Shown here one piece after another: positions 44,673-56,621 of a DNA stretch of 64,000 nt (its first letter is position 1; each line of letters opens with the position of its first letter). The translations under genes were made by a program, and so were the position numbers. The DNA is taken from NCBI GenBank assembly GCA_963682175.1, contig OY821771.1, positions 15,251,001 through 15,315,000 on the forward strand, written 5' to 3'. This DNA comes from Triglochin maritima (lineage: Eukaryota > Streptophyta > Magnoliopsida > Alismatales > Juncaginaceae). The notes under the pieces were generated by a model. The model was not told the origin of the DNA. It ran no database searches and was given only the letters and a program-made list of their open reading frames with translations.

Positions 44673-46807
44673 AAGGAATGTGTTCTAAAAGTTTTACTTT
44701 TATATGTCAATTATTATGAATTGGATGTGCAAACATTTTGTTCCTTATTATGGTATTCGTCTTTTGGAAGTGTTAAGGAAGAGGTGTTTGGTCCTTAACC
44801 GTAAAGCTCTAAAAGATAATGGTTTATATAAATCAAAAGTTATTCACAATCATGGTAATTAACATGGAACATTATTCACCAAGATAAGATTGTCGTGTAG
44901 GTCATCGATTGTTGTAGCTCTACAAATAATTGACGACACGAGTATATAAAAGAGGAAAAGATTACTTTTATATATTGAATAGACCTAACAAGTAAAACAT
45001 TATGGATTTGTGTTTCATGTCATTAATGTTTTACTGTGTCTTGGATCCTAAGATATGAGATTTATATCTTTTCACTCAAGAAGTACTTAATTTGTCTATT
45101 GTCAAAAGCTATCAATGAGTATAATGATAAAGGCAATAGTTGGTTAAACATGACTTGTGCTGGAAAAGATAGCTAGTCAAACGATTATCGTTGCCCCTCT
45201 TTATTGAGTGATGATATTAGTGGGCCCCTTGATAAAGCAAAATTATAATGTGCACAATGTAACTTGAGTTAAGTTACATAGTTATAATTAGCTTAAAGAG
45301 ATCAAGAAATGAATATAATACAAAGGTGACACATTTCTACTTTGTATATATTCTTAATATCATGAGGCAAGGGACGGACACAAGTGGTGCACTTACATCA
45401 CTAAATCAATCATGTTTTGGTTCGAGTGGAACAAAGACATCTATGCTAATTTGGTAACTATGATGTGTAGATAGATACCGCTTATAGTTTGAGATATTAA
45501 GTGTTTAATATCGCTGCCAATTTGGCTTAGATCCTCCTATATGTCACACCACAAAAACTGGGAAACAATAAGCTTGATTTTGAGTTCATATGATGTGTCG
45601 GGTTTCATGTGAAAAAATGGACACATGTGGTGAATGAATAAAATCAATATGTCATGAGAATTGACATAATTAGAATCATAATATATTCATATGAGGTGTA
45701 TATATTATGGGGTGTAATAATTTAATGTTACATAGGATAATATATTACATAAGATATGAATTTGCTAAAACCCCAAAAGATCAAATTTTGTTGGAAATAA
45801 ATCCTAAATTTGACAAAGGCAAAATCGGGGTCAAACACGGTAGACTGTTTAGGGTTCGGTCGACCGAGGTGTCTTCGGAACGGTCAACCGAACGGACAAT
45901 TGGGTTCGGTCAACCGAGCATGAATGGTCAACCAAGGGAAAATATCCAGGAGATATCTTGGGATATTTTTGGTAGACCGAAGGTGACACGGTCGTCCGAT
46001 GAATATTCGGCAGGAGAAATTTTGGTGGGTCAACGGTCGACGGGAGCAAGACGCGGTTCGTCCAAATTTTTCCAGAGAATTTTTCTCATGCATATTCGGT
46101 CGACCGTCCAGCTCACGGTCCACCGAACATGTGTTAAAACCGAATGGTTTGGCTAACCCAGAAGAATTCTCGGTCAACCGAACAGTACCATTTTTGCCTA
46201 AATTATTAAGCGAATAATTAGATCATGGTTGTTGGATTAATTCCAGATTTAATCAAATGTTTTTTAGGATGCTTTATGTGTTAATTTGAGATTAATTTTA
46301 GGAGAGAATAAGCAAGAGGTCATGACTAAAGAATAGTTCTTGATAATGATATTTTGGGAGCCTATAAAAGACCCCTCATCCTACTTGTTTATGTTAATGC
46401 ATAAATTCTTTCTCTCATTAATCTCTGCCTTAATCACCACGAAAATCTCTTGATAATTTTATGTTTTGGAGATAGAAATCTAAGGAGCTTAAACAAGGGT
46501 TATTAGTTAGATTCTAAGCTCAATTAGAGATTGATTGGCTAGCTCCTTTCTCTCTAATCTTGTTTATAGTTTGGTGAACACTTGGAGGCGAATCGGCGGG
46601 CGATTCAACGAGCAACGGAACTCCGAATCTTCTGAAAGGTTTTAGAGAACCTTTGGGTATGATCCTCTATCCTTTGTTTATTTTAATATGTATAGGAATG
46701 CATGATATTAGAATAAACAAATACATGTACGTAAAATCAATGAAAATATGAAATCGATCTTGTATGTTTGTATTAGAAATTTTAAAATATATACATACAT
46801 GGGGACA
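44670..46807 (+). mobile_element. Solo LTR, family C, 2138 bp, with CGAAC target duplication
   Basis: It runs TGAAAGGAATG to ATGGGGACA. Flanks are CGAAC (44665-44669) and CGGAC (46808-46812), one mismatch. Removing it restores the sequence seen uninterrupted at 57935-57950. U3 holds degenerate GGTCGACC palindrome pairs (45857-46180). TATA CTATAAAAG is near 46363. A reversed partial copy lies at 59339-60262. Confidence 0.85.
45857..46180. repeat. GGTCGACC palindrome array in family C LTR
   Basis: Sites include TCGGTCGACCGA at 45857, CGGTCAACCG at 45881, TCGGTCAACCGA at 45907, GGTCAACC at 45926 and TTCGGTCGACCG with CGGTCCACCG near 46097/46116. Spacings within pairs are about 18-26 bp, looser than in families B and D. 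The array precedes the TATA box by about 190 bp. Confidence 0.7.
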
Positions 46808-48238
46808 CGGACACCTCTGGCCGCCAACATTAATATGGTTCACCCTATCCATGCATTGGTGCCATTCTACCATACATTGAGGACAATGCATGGATTAGGT
46901 GTGGGGGTGTTTTCACATATGTATATATTTTGTATGTCTTATGTTTTATTTTGCCTTCTTTTGTTTACTTTTCTAGGGTCATGTTAGTGTGTTGCATTTA
47001 ATATTGATTTATCTGTCTGCCATGATCTTTGAGTGACTTGTCTTCTTTTGCTTGTCTAGTGCTTTAAATTTTCACATTTCTTTCAAAATCTTCATGTGTT
47101 CGCGAAAGAAAATGTTTTGAGGGGTTGGCGTGTGTTTAGCATGTGCAAAACTGTTGAGAGGCAATCAAAATAAAAGCTCCCATAATTGACTTGAATATGA
47201 TGCATTAAGATGTCTAGTCTACCGACTTTATGTCTTATCGAGTCGTAAGGATGCACCCCGGTCTTCCCTCGGGGGGCGTGTAATCATAGGGTTTTAGTAC
47301 TCAAACAAATAAAGAAGTCCACCTTGAACCTTGTGAGTCGACTACTTCGTGTCTGTTAGTATAAGGAAGTTTGTCGTAGTTAGAGACCCTTAAAATCTTC
47401 TTGTGAAACTTCAGTCGAATAATCTTGGTTCCCATATAGATAATAAATAAGTTGTGTTCTCTCTTCTTGCACGACTCTTATCACTCAGGAAATTAGGTCT
47501 GAGGGTACTTAGTGCCTGGTGCTTTCGAGTCATCTGACTTGGGATGCACCGACCGAACACCCGTTACACGGGTGGTAGTGATCGCCCTATGTGGAGATTT
47601 GGGGGAGGTGTACGTAATAGTGTAAGTCCTCATAGGAAATGATGCACGAAACCTGACCCTGGGAGAATCAAACACCAACTAAACAGGAAAAAAGAGAGCA
47701 AAACGCAAGAAAAAGAAAAAGATAAAGATGGTAATACAAATAAGAACCTTAATGGACATTATACTTTGTATCACTAGAGGATGTTAAGGTTTCCCCTGTC
47801 TTTCACTTAAGTTCTTAATTAACTTGCACGAATGGTTCATTAGGCTAGGTGTGTGGACTTATTACATATATAGAGTCAGTCCGTAGAATTACCGTGTCCA
47901 ATGATCGACGAAAATGAGTCCATCGAGTCGTGTTGCTTGGTTGAATAATGCATCTATGTTCCGATTTTGTAGGTGTATCCGCTGAAAACCCTCAGGAGAC
48001 AACACTCCTCCTCCTTAGTGACGTGGAGATTTAATGACCTGTTGTACATGTCAGGAGACAACACTCCTCCTCCTTAGCGACGTCGAGATTTAACGACATG
48101 TTGTACATGTTAAATGCAACCGTGATTCCTACGAAAGTGAGTTAGGATTTCCTTGTTTTACGTATGCTTTCTCCTTTCTTTCATTTTTCTCTTTCTTTAT
48201 TTTGCTCGGGATTAGTAAAAGTTAGGTGTGGGGGTATT

Positions 48239-49366
48239 TGATTGACATCATATCACGTATACGTTTATGTCTTATATCCATTATCTTGAACCTAAACAAT
48301 ACTACCTAACGAGTTTTATGTTTAAGTTTCCGGAATAAACATGTTTGAGGAGAAGAGGCACAAAAAGAACCTAAAAGCAAGAAAAAGGTCTGAGTTGTAA
48401 GACTTATGGACTGAGATGCAAGAGAGAAGGACCCGGATGTAAACCAAGAGAACCAATGAGCAAATCAAGAAACTTCACAACATCATGAGTAGTAGTTTGG
48501 CAATTCGATTCGGGCCTAAACTCCAACAACCATCTCGGGTGCATCACACATGAAGAAATCAAGCCAGACAACCACACTCCAAATCCAAACTCGATCAAGA
48601 GCTTATAGACCGCAAACTGCGGTTCCAGACCGCTAATTGGCGGTCAGGTCCTCTCCAGATTCGATAAGATTTGGGTCAGTCATGTATTAGAGTGTTTTAT
48701 GTCTATTTTAAGTTGTGCATTAGTCCCACATCGGGGCATTGTCCCTGATTACCTTTTTCTATGACTATAAATAGTGGAGATGATGTTTAAACATGCAATA
48801 AAGAATGGAAATGAATGCTTTGTTATGAAATGTGTTGATAAATGTGAATTTATGCTTGCTTGTTTAGGATAGAACATTTAACATGATGGGTTTTGTCACA
48901 ACTATTTGACACCTCCCATGCTTGATTAGGTTCTTAAATAACCAACTCGTGTATGTTAATTTTAATCAACCAGATTAGTGATTGGATTCATAGGTTTTGC
49001 CACAACCATTAGACACTCCTTATGCATGAAAACATAACCTACATTTGTGCCTATTGAATGCATTCTTCACCATCTTATTGCATGTGTACACTCACTCCAC
49101 CCCTTACGGGTTTCTCTTTCTGATTTCAAACTTAGTTATTGAGCCTCTTAGTTTAGTTTTAGTCCACTGCTAGTTACCTTCTTTTGCATTAGTTCCTCAC
49201 TAGTTTAGTGTAGTTTAGCATAGCATAATCAAATATCTTCTCCACTTTATTTTCCATTTTAATTCGAACAAACCAAAGGCTACTCACCTCCCCGTGGATC
49301 AAACCGTAATTGCCTCGTCTTCACTGACGATTGTGCACGTACGATCTAAACTTAATCGAATTAAAC
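48239..49366 (+). mobile_element. 3' LTR of gypsy element A
   Basis: It starts TGATTGACATCATATC right after the polypurine tract. It carries a palindrome pair (48608-48645, 20-bp spacing), TATA ACTATAAATAG near 48768 and the 3' block ending 'gtgcacgtacgatc...aattaaaca'. Sequence then switches abruptly to TNP2 transposase (minus strand), so this is the right boundary of the insertion in CACTA no. 3. Confidence 0.8.
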
Positions 49367-49790
49367 ATATTCTTTTAGTCAATGTTTCAATCGAATATTG
49401 TATGTATCCTTGTTGCATGTCGGACAAGTAAATTTTCCTTGTAATCCAACCAAAAAGATTATCCTATGTAGGAAAATCATTTATTGTCCACAATACACCT
49501 GCATGCATTTTGAATTTCTCTTTCAAATATTAATCATATGTGGGAACTCCTTCATCACTTCATTATATGTTCAAGTCCTCAATTAATGGTTGTAGGTACA
49601 CATCAATGTCATTTCTTAGTGCTTAAGGACCAGGAATTAACAAAGACATGACAAAATAAGGTTGTTTCATGCACAACCAAGGTGGTAGATTATGAGGCAT
49701 CAAAATCACTGTGCACCCAAGTCAGTTGACTGAGGATTATCAAGCAATGCCACAGACATGTAGCCAATATGAAGTAGGTTCATCGTCCAC
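49367..49790 (-). pseudogene. TNP2 transposase piece 1 (N-terminal blocks)
   Basis: On the minus strand: MPHNLPPWLCMKQPYFVMSL, LIPGP, NDIDVYLQPLIEDL, GVPTYD, KFKMHAGVLWTINDFP, then GKFTCPTCNKDTYNIRLKH ending at the gypsy LTR border. These blocks precede the central region at 43.9 kb in every plant TNP2 protein. Stops are present after LIPGP, DLN and KH. Confidence 0.85.
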
Positions 49791-50078
49791 AGTTCCCCAG
49801 GTTGTGTTTGAGTAATCTAATCACACACTAATGAAAATTAGTAATTACAAAGCAGACATAGTTTAGTTACATTCTCAAGAAATTGGTTGAAGATGCAAAC
49901 AATGACAAGACAGATAGTGGTGAAATAGATTGTCAGATGGATGATCAGGGGATTAACATGGTTGATGTAAATCCAACACCATTCCCAAAGCTATAGAATA
50001 TATTTGTTGTATAGCAGATGCAGTCAATCGAGAACCTGAGATGAGCATACATGAAGCTGTCACTAGTAATGAATCGTT
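49791..50078. other. Unassigned remnant between TNP2 piece and gypsy LTR tail
   Basis: Probably further 5' CACTA sequence. I see no motif I can name in any frame. Confidence 0.35.
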
Positions 50079-50215
50079 GTTATCTTCTCCTCTTTATTTT
50101 CCATTTGATTTCGAACAAACCAGAGGCTACTCACCTCCCCGTGGATCGACCCGTACTTGCCTCGTCTTCACCGACGATTGTGCACTTACGGTCTGAACTT
50201 AATCGATTTAAACAA

Positions 50216-50236
50216 GTTTTTTGCGTCGTTGCCGGG
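50216..50236 (+). promoter_or_regulatory. tRNA-Asp primer-binding site of gypsy element E
   Basis: TTTTTTGCGTCGTTGCCGGG is a slightly mutated form of TTTTTGGCGCCGTTGCCGGG, complementary to plant tRNA-Asp. The following leader matches the leader at 14125-14170. A palindrome pair with 21-bp spacing lies in the leader at 50372-50410. Confidence 0.85.
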
Positions 50237-50410
50237 GAGATGCTCAGTCCAGACTCTAGTTTGGACGATTGGAGTGGATTTAATCTTTTGTTTGTATTTT
50301 TTTTGTTTCAGGAGCCTCTGAAGTTCAAGGGAAGTGACCAGTTGAAGTTTGGAGGAGAACAAAGCCACTTGGACCGCTAATCTGCTGCCTGAGATCGCCA
50401 ACTGATGGTC

Positions 50411-51449
50411 TGGTAAGCTCCATTTTCCTTCTTCGTTCTTTGGTTTATTGGTACATTTTATATAGTTGTCTGGGGTTCAATTTGGGATGTTTTGATCTGT
50501 AGTTTGCCCCCATATCAGTAATTAATCCCCTTTTAATCAACTTGGCCACTAAATCCCAAAGCAAAAGATTAGGCATTCTTGCTTGTTTAGGTCATGCATC
50601 ATATACTTGACTTTGGCACGTAGTTTGTCTTTTATTTTAGCTTTACTTTCAGTTGTTGAGTGTTGACATAAGGTACGCATTTCCTACTCTCATTCATGCA
50701 TTTCGTATGACCATGCATTAGTTAGTAGGAATTACATTGCAACAAATGTGAGTTGGGCGTTTGTTTGGAGAATTGATTTCTAGATTAAGACTCCAAAACG
50801 CTATTAAGGAGGGGCTGCCCCATATAAGATAGGGTGTGGGATTTTATCGCCCTTTACTTGGCCCTAAAAATCACACTAATCAAGAGTCTAACTTTAAAAT
50901 CAAGTAGACATTGGCCCCTAAGGATCGCGGGCGCATTAGGAGAGTGATCTGGTCACGACCGTCATGGCCTGATCGACGTCGCCCACTCCATCGATAGTAG
51001 GAGAGACGAAGTCTCCTAATCTTGGCTCACTTGTTGGGCTTTGTGGTCTTTGTCGTGGGGAGGTGAGGCGTGTTGAGGCTGTGTGACCTCGCAGTTAGGT
51101 GTCGTCTAGCTATAAGGACCTATAGCGACCTTAGGTTGTTTAGGCCTTGCTTGCTTGTGTCCTTCTAGCAGTACCTACCCACCGTAGCATAAGGACTTCT
51201 TTCCTTCTCTTCTGAGTCATTCCCTCTCATCTGAGTCTTCCCTTCTTCTCCTCTACGTACCATCTATTTTTAAAAAAAGTTTTCTTTCTTTTTCGTTGGA
51301 CTCATGTGGGTGTGCAACTTTGTGCATGCCAGTGTGGTCACAAGACGTTGCAGGTCATTTGACAAGATACGACATCGATTTGTGTTCGATTGTTGACTTT
51401 ACGAACACATCCCCGTCTCGTGTCCTTCACAGTCCCATTACCATGGCGA
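50411..51449. other. Untranslated leader of gypsy element E
   Basis: About 1 kb between the leader palindromes and the likely gag start (ATG near 51443, MASRGPHEDDSG). No protein similarity recognised. Long leaders are usual in Athila/Tat elements. Confidence 0.5.
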
Positions 51450-52781
51450 GTCGTGGACCACACGAGGATGACTCAGGTTTTGGACCTCCACCACCCTCGA
51501 GTCTAGAAGGTGGGGATCCACAACCTCATCATTTGGTCCCCCAGGTTCCCATTCCCCTCAGCGACGATGCTATCCGAGTCGTACTACTCTACCTTCGTGC
51601 AATGTATTGTCAGAGGCGAATGGGAACCACTTCGAGGTTAGGCCTCAGTTTATCTTTGTGCTCCCTCACTTCACTGGGAAGGGTGACCCCTATATCTTTC
51701 TCAGGAAATTTGAGGAGGTATGTGTCATGTTCAAGCTGCAACAACTTAACACAGACTCCATCCACCTTCGGCTTATTCCCTTTGCATTAAAGGATTATGC
51801 CAAGAAGTGGTTGTACAACAACCAAGAAAATACCTTTAGGACTTGGGTGAATTTCAATCTGCATTCCTGAAGAAATACATTACAAATCATCGGACTCAAA
51901 AACTGAGGAACAAAATCAATTCATTCTATCAACATGAGACCGAATCATTCCATGCATACTTAGAGAGGTTCAAGGAGCTACTATCCTCATGCCCTCACCA
52001 TGGCATCGAGTTGTGGCACCTTTGTCAGATTGTCTACGAGGGTCTTCACATCCCATCCCAAACGCTCTTTGAGTCCATGTGTCAAGGAGAGTTCTTAGGA
52101 AAAGATGAAAGGGAGGCATGTGCCTTCCTAGAAGACCTCGCTGAGAAAATCATACAGTGGGAGAGTGTGAGGGAACCACCACCATCATCTAGCATAGGAG
52201 CGAGGATCGCAAACGCAAACTTGACTAGATCGGGTGCCGCATTTGCTGTCGATACCACTACGGCCACCGAGGCACGCATGGCGGTCTTAATGTGCCGTAT
52301 GGATTCGATTGAGCTCCTAAACCAACAAGGTGTGTCTCATGTGTCTGCATCTGGTCTGATTCCTTGTTATTTGTGTGGTAGGATAGGTCATGTAGGAGAC
52401 GAGGGTGCATCCATTCCTCCTGAGATGGAACATGCAAATGTCATCTATGATAGATCCAGGAATGACTCATACTCATCATCATATAATCCTGGATGGAGGA
52501 ACTGCCCTAACTTTTCATGGAACCAAAATAATGTCCAGGGTGGTCCTTCAAACTTCTCTAGACCACCTAACAGACCACACCAACCTCCCATGCATTCACA
52601 ATCTTTTCAGCCACCCCACACCAAGATCACCAACCCACCGGGTTTCCCAAATTCTAACAACATGGAAACTCATTTTAATTCGCTTCAGAACCTGACTCGT
52701 GGACTTGAGAACTCAGTAAAAAAATTATGTCATCCACAAGTCAAGTTCTCACTTCAAATCAGCATACCATCAAATCTCTAG
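51443..52781 (+). pseudogene. Gypsy gag, frameshifted
   Basis: It starts MASRGPHEDD. The retrotransposon-gag core follows: HFTGKGDPYIFLRKFEEVC and FALKDYAKKWLY (51607-51870), then after a frame change FLKKYITNHRTQKLRNKI and ESFHAYLERFKELLSSCPHH (51843-52290). A knuckle CYLCGRIGHVGDEG has lost its last Cys, and a Pro/Asn-rich tail ends at 52781. Gag forms the particle that packages element RNA. Frameshifts near 51600 and 51860 inactivate it. Confidence 0.85.
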
Positions 52782-52997
52782 AGCTTCAGATGAGCCAATT
52801 GGCTCAGTCTGTACATGAGAGAGAGGGGGACTCTGCCTAGACAACCTGTGGCTAACCTCCGTACTCAGCATCAACCGAATATGCAAGCTGCAAGTTTGAG
52901 ACCATAGGGGGCATGCAAACTGTATGGAAGAACTTGTGGACCATGTCAATGCCGTTGTGACCTTGAGAAATGGGAACCAGGTCAACATCCACGTTCC

Positions 52998-53890
52998 TTG
53001 CCACTAAATCCATCTGTGCAGCCTATGCAGCCTCTCAATGGGAATGATGGTGAGAAAGAGGCCAAGGGTGAGGGTAATACACCAACGCCTCTTTTTCAGG
53101 CACCACAGAAAACCTACCTGCCAAAAGCTCCATATCCTAGTAGGTTGACAAAAAACAGAGTGAGTGTGGATAAAATGCTAGAGATATTCAAGAAAGTGAA
53201 TGTCAATATTTCTTTGTTAGACATGATTCAACAAATACCTCCCTATGCAAAATTTGTGAAGGATCTTTGTACGACTAAGAGGAAAACCAACGCCCTAGCA
53301 AAGCCTTTTTGGCGGCTAATGTGAGTTCGATCATTTCAAACCCAACGTACGTAAAATTGGAGGGCCTAGGAAGTCCAACAATTTCATGTGTCATTGGGGA
53401 CTCTCGCATTAATAATGTCTTGCTAAATCTAGGGTCGACAGTTAACCTCTTACCAGCCTCTGTGTATCAACGATTAAGCCTAGGCGAGCTCAAGCCTAGG
53501 AAAACAACTTTACAGTTGGCTAATCGTTCGATCAAAGTCCCAATGGGGGTCATTGAAGAATCCATGTTGACTTCGTCATCCTTGAAACTGAACCAGTCAA
53601 GACTACCCACTCTCAGATTCCATTGATTTTGGGTAGACCATTTCTGGCAACGTCAAATGCCTAAATCAATTGTCGAACTTGGCTCATGATCCATGTGTTC
53701 GGGAACTTGACCGCGACATTCTATGTGTTCAATATGTCCAGGCAGCCGACATCTTTTGAAGACCCCATGGAAATCAATCTTATCCGAGACATTGAAGAAG
53801 AAATAGAACAAGAGTACCCCCTGATTCATGAGAATTTAAATGCTTACATCATGGATGATTCTGATCATGAAGAGGACGGGGGCTAGTTGA
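52998..53890 (+). pseudogene. Gypsy gag-pol linker and aspartic protease
   Basis: 52998-53324 has TYLPKAPYPSRLTKN, KMLEIFKKVNVNISLLDMIQ and KFVKDLCTTKRKT, conserved in Athila/Tat elements. The protease (53309-53626) reads VLLNLGSTVNLLPASVYQ, with the catalytic Asp of the DLGS motif replaced by Asn. Then SIKVPMGVIEE. The remainder (53686-53886) is a Glu/Asp-rich linker. The active-site change alone would abolish proteolysis. Confidence 0.85.
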
Positions 53891-53939
53891 GCAATGATGT
53901 ACATGTTTTTCTGCGAACTCCTCCTATCTTACATCTTGA

Positions 53940-55017
53940 GCTAGATATCACACCTCGCCTTGAGGAGCCACCCACAATTAATCTTAAAGAACTCCCAAAA
54001 ATTGAAAGACGTGTTTCTTGGTCCCGATAGGTCATTTCCGGTGATTATTTCATCGATGTTGACTAATGATCAGGAAGAACGTTTGATTGAAGTCCTAAAA
54101 GAGCACAAATCATCCATTGGGTGGTCCTTGAAGGACATTAAAAGGATAAGTCCCGACGTCGTGAAACACCACATCTATATAGAAGATGAGGCATGACCAC
54201 GTCGTGAACCACAAGGTGTTTAAATCCAGCCATGATAGAAGTACTTAAGAAAGAGATCATCAAGTGTTTAGATCATGGCATCATTTTTCCCATTTCAGAC
54301 AGTGCTTTAGTAAGTCTTGTCCAGGTTGTGCCCAAGAAGTCGGGTATCACTGTTGTCCAGAATGACAACAATGAACTTGTTCCTACACGACTTCAAATAG
54401 GGTGGCGAGTCTACATTGACTATAGGAAGTTGAACACGGTCACATGTAAGGATCACTTCCCTCTACCTTTCATCGACCAGATGTTAAAGAGACTCACCGG
54501 GCACACCTATTACTGTTTCCTCAATGGTTATTCAGGGTACAATCAAATCCGAGTTGCCGTTGAAGACCAAGAGAAAACCACGTTCACATGTCCTTTTGGG
54601 ATGTTTGCAGATAAATGCATGCCTTTTGGACTTTGCAATGCATCAGCAGCATTCCAACATTACATGTTGAGTATCTTTTCCGACATGGTCGAAAACTTCC
54701 TTGAGATTTTCATGGACTATTTCTCGGTGCATGGCATCTCCTTCGATGAGTGTTTGCACCACTTGAGCCTTGTTCTCAAGAGGTGTTGGGAAACAAACTT
54801 AGCCCTTAATTGGGAAAAGTTTCATTCTACGGTTACGAAAGGCATCGTATTGGGTCACGTGGTATCTCGTGATGGGAAAGAGGTGGATAAGGAAAAGATT
54901 GAGCTTATTTCTACGCTTCCGCCGCCCACCTTGGTTAAAGAAATCTGGTCGTTCCTTGGACATGATGGTTTTTACCGGCATTTTATTAAAGATTTCAACA
55001 AGATAGCTCGCCCCTAG
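53940..55017 (+). pseudogene. Gypsy reverse transcriptase, catalytic Asp lost
   Basis: 53960-54196 covers the N-terminal blocks (FPVIISSMLTNDQEERLIEV, IGWSLKDIKRISPDV). 54232-55017 has VYIDYRKLNTVTCKDHFPLP, FIDQMLKRL, GYSGYNQI, TFTCPFG and MPFGLCNASAAFQ. The active-site box reads EIFMDYFSVHG: the second Asp of the expected DD is Tyr. C-terminal blocks GHVVSRDGKEVD and SFLGHDGFYRHFIKDF are intact. A frameshift near 54195 and a stop at 55015 break the frame. Confidence 0.9.
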
Positions 55018-55034
55018 ACGAGCTTGGTTGCTAA

Positions 55035-55520
55035 AGGCACCGCTTTTGAGTTGACACCCGAGTGCATGACTGCATTTCAATTTCTGAAGCCTGAGTTGAC
55101 CTCCGGTCCTATTATTAAGGCACCGATGTAAACTCTACCTTTCGAGCTGATGCGTGATGCGTCTGATTATGCGATAGGAGCAGTTTTGGATCAGAAAGTC
55201 GACAAATTGCCTCATATGATCTATTATTCAAGTCGTACTCTCAATGACGCCCATCTCAACTACTTTGTTACTGAGAAAGAGTTCCTCGTGATCATATTTG
55301 CGTTGGAAAAATTTCGTCAGTACCTCATTGGGTCGCCACGTCATCATCTACACTGATCACTCAGCTCTTCACTACCTTTTGTCTAAAAAATGATGTGAAA
55401 CCCTGTCTCCTTTTTTGGATCTTGTTGTTGCAAGAGTTTGACCTTGAGATACGGGATGCGAGAACGTCGTGGCAGATCACCTCTCTCGCATTCCAGCTAA
55501 GCTTTCATCGGATCCCCCGG
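55035..55520 (+). pseudogene. Gypsy RNase H, frameshifted
   Basis: It reads FELTPECMTAFQFLKPEL, a stop, then MRDASDYAIGAVLDQ, HMIYYSSRTLNDAHLNYFVTE and KEFLVIIFALEKFRQYLIGS, the RNase H core. A frame change near 55340 separates this from YTDHSAL-type sequence. Confidence 0.85.
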
Positions 55521-55568
55521 TGAACGAGTTCTTTCGTGATGAAAACCTTATGGCAATAGTCTCACCCC

Positions 55569-56606
55569 TTGGTTCACTGGCATTGTGAACTATTTAGAAC
55601 TAGGGAGGTGTCGGCTCATTGGACACAAAATGAGAAAGCCAAGTTCAAGTCATTAGTCAAGCACTTCTATTGTGACGATCCCTACTTATTTAAGTATTGC
55701 GTCGGTCAAATCATAAGAAGGTGCATTCCTTATGACGAGATTCAGAGTGTCTTGTCCTTTTGCCATACGGAGGCATGTGGTGGGCACTTTGGTGCCAAGA
55801 AAACCACTACCAAAGTGCACCAATACGGCTTTTACTGGCCCCCATTGTTCCAAGACGCTTTTGCATTTTGCAAAGCATGCGATAGGTGTCGACGTGTGGG
55901 CCGCATTGGAAGACGTGATATGATACCACTCAATCCTATCCTAGTGGTTAACGTCTTTCATGTTTGGAGAATTGACTTCATGGGTCCTTTCCCTGTTTCC
56001 CATGGTCACACCTTCATTCTGGTGGCAGTTGATTATGTGTCGAAGTGGGTTGTGGCATTCCCCACTCGCACTAACGATCGCAAGGTTATGATCAAATTTC
56101 TTAAAGAACACATCTTTGCGAGGTTTGGGACACCTCGTTGTGTCATAAGTGATCGGGGGACACACTTTATGAACCGATCCCTCGAAGCAGTGTTGCGGAA
56201 ATATTCTATCACACACAAGTTGGCCACACCTTATCATCCTCAAACCAGTGGCCAGGTGGAAATTTCCAACCGTCAGCTCAAGCAAATTCTGGAGAAAACG
56301 GATAATGCTTCGAGGAAAGATTGGTCGGTTATGCTTAATGATGCATTGTGGGCCTTCCGCACTGCATTTAAAATGGACCTTGGCATGTCCCTGTACCGGC
56401 TAGTTTATGGCAAAGCTTGCCATCTTCCGGTAGAGCTGGAGCACCGAGCATTATGGGCATTCAAACCTCTTAACATGAGTCTTAATGTTTCCGGTGTCAA
56501 TCGCATGTTAGACCTCAACGAGTTGGAGGAGTATAGAAATGAAGCATATGAGAATGCCAAGATCTGCAAGTCCCGCAATAAAATTTTCCACGACCGCTTG
56601 GTCTGA
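55569..56606 (+). pseudogene. Gypsy integrase, best-preserved part of element E
   Basis: A 345-codon open frame with the HHCC zinc site ([10 protein letters not shown] ... CKACDRC) and the DDE triad: [20 protein letters not shown] and [17 protein letters not shown]. Then [20 protein letters not shown], the usual GxxPxxLVYGK region (Thr changed), and [17 protein letters not shown]. The frame is closed by a stop at 56604, and the C-terminal part continues in another frame (56622-56870). Upstream breaks mean no working polyprotein, but this segment may still be translated. Confidence 0.9.
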
Positions 56607-56621
56607 ATCAAAACCTTCGAG

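Larger units (their letters stand above)
44105..48238 (+). mobile_element. 3' internal region of gypsy element A, 5' end missing
   Basis: 44245-44669 plus 46808-48238 is collinear with 57515-59298, the 3' internal region of the gypsy element to the right. It runs up to the polypurine tract GGTGTGGGGGTATT before the LTR at 48239. A solo LTR (44670-46807) interrupts it. The left part (about 44105-44245) has no counterpart at 57.5 kb. The element lacks its 5' half and enters the CACTA TNP2 gene near 44100. Confidence 0.7.
28474..50078 (-). mobile_element. CACTA transposon no. 3, host of later insertions
   Basis: The left terminus CACTATAACACAAAAAAGG at 28474 is followed by subterminal repeats of TTCGTCGGCAAAA type to about 28830. 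Minus-strand genes follow: a TnpA-like remnant (about 29.1-30.95 kb) and a TNP2 transposase gene in three pieces (31025-31236, 42795-44100, 49367-49790). The pieces are in the correct order for one gene once a copia element (31237-42794) and a gypsy element (about 44100-49366) are removed. The right terminus is not visible, probably destroyed by the gypsy element starting at 50079. Confidence 0.75.

Noticed and set aside
45884..46177. Frames in the family C LTR on both strands
   Set aside because: The palindromic GGTCGACC sites read as Arg-Ser-Thr-(Glu/Asp) in several frames on both strands; no protein similarity.
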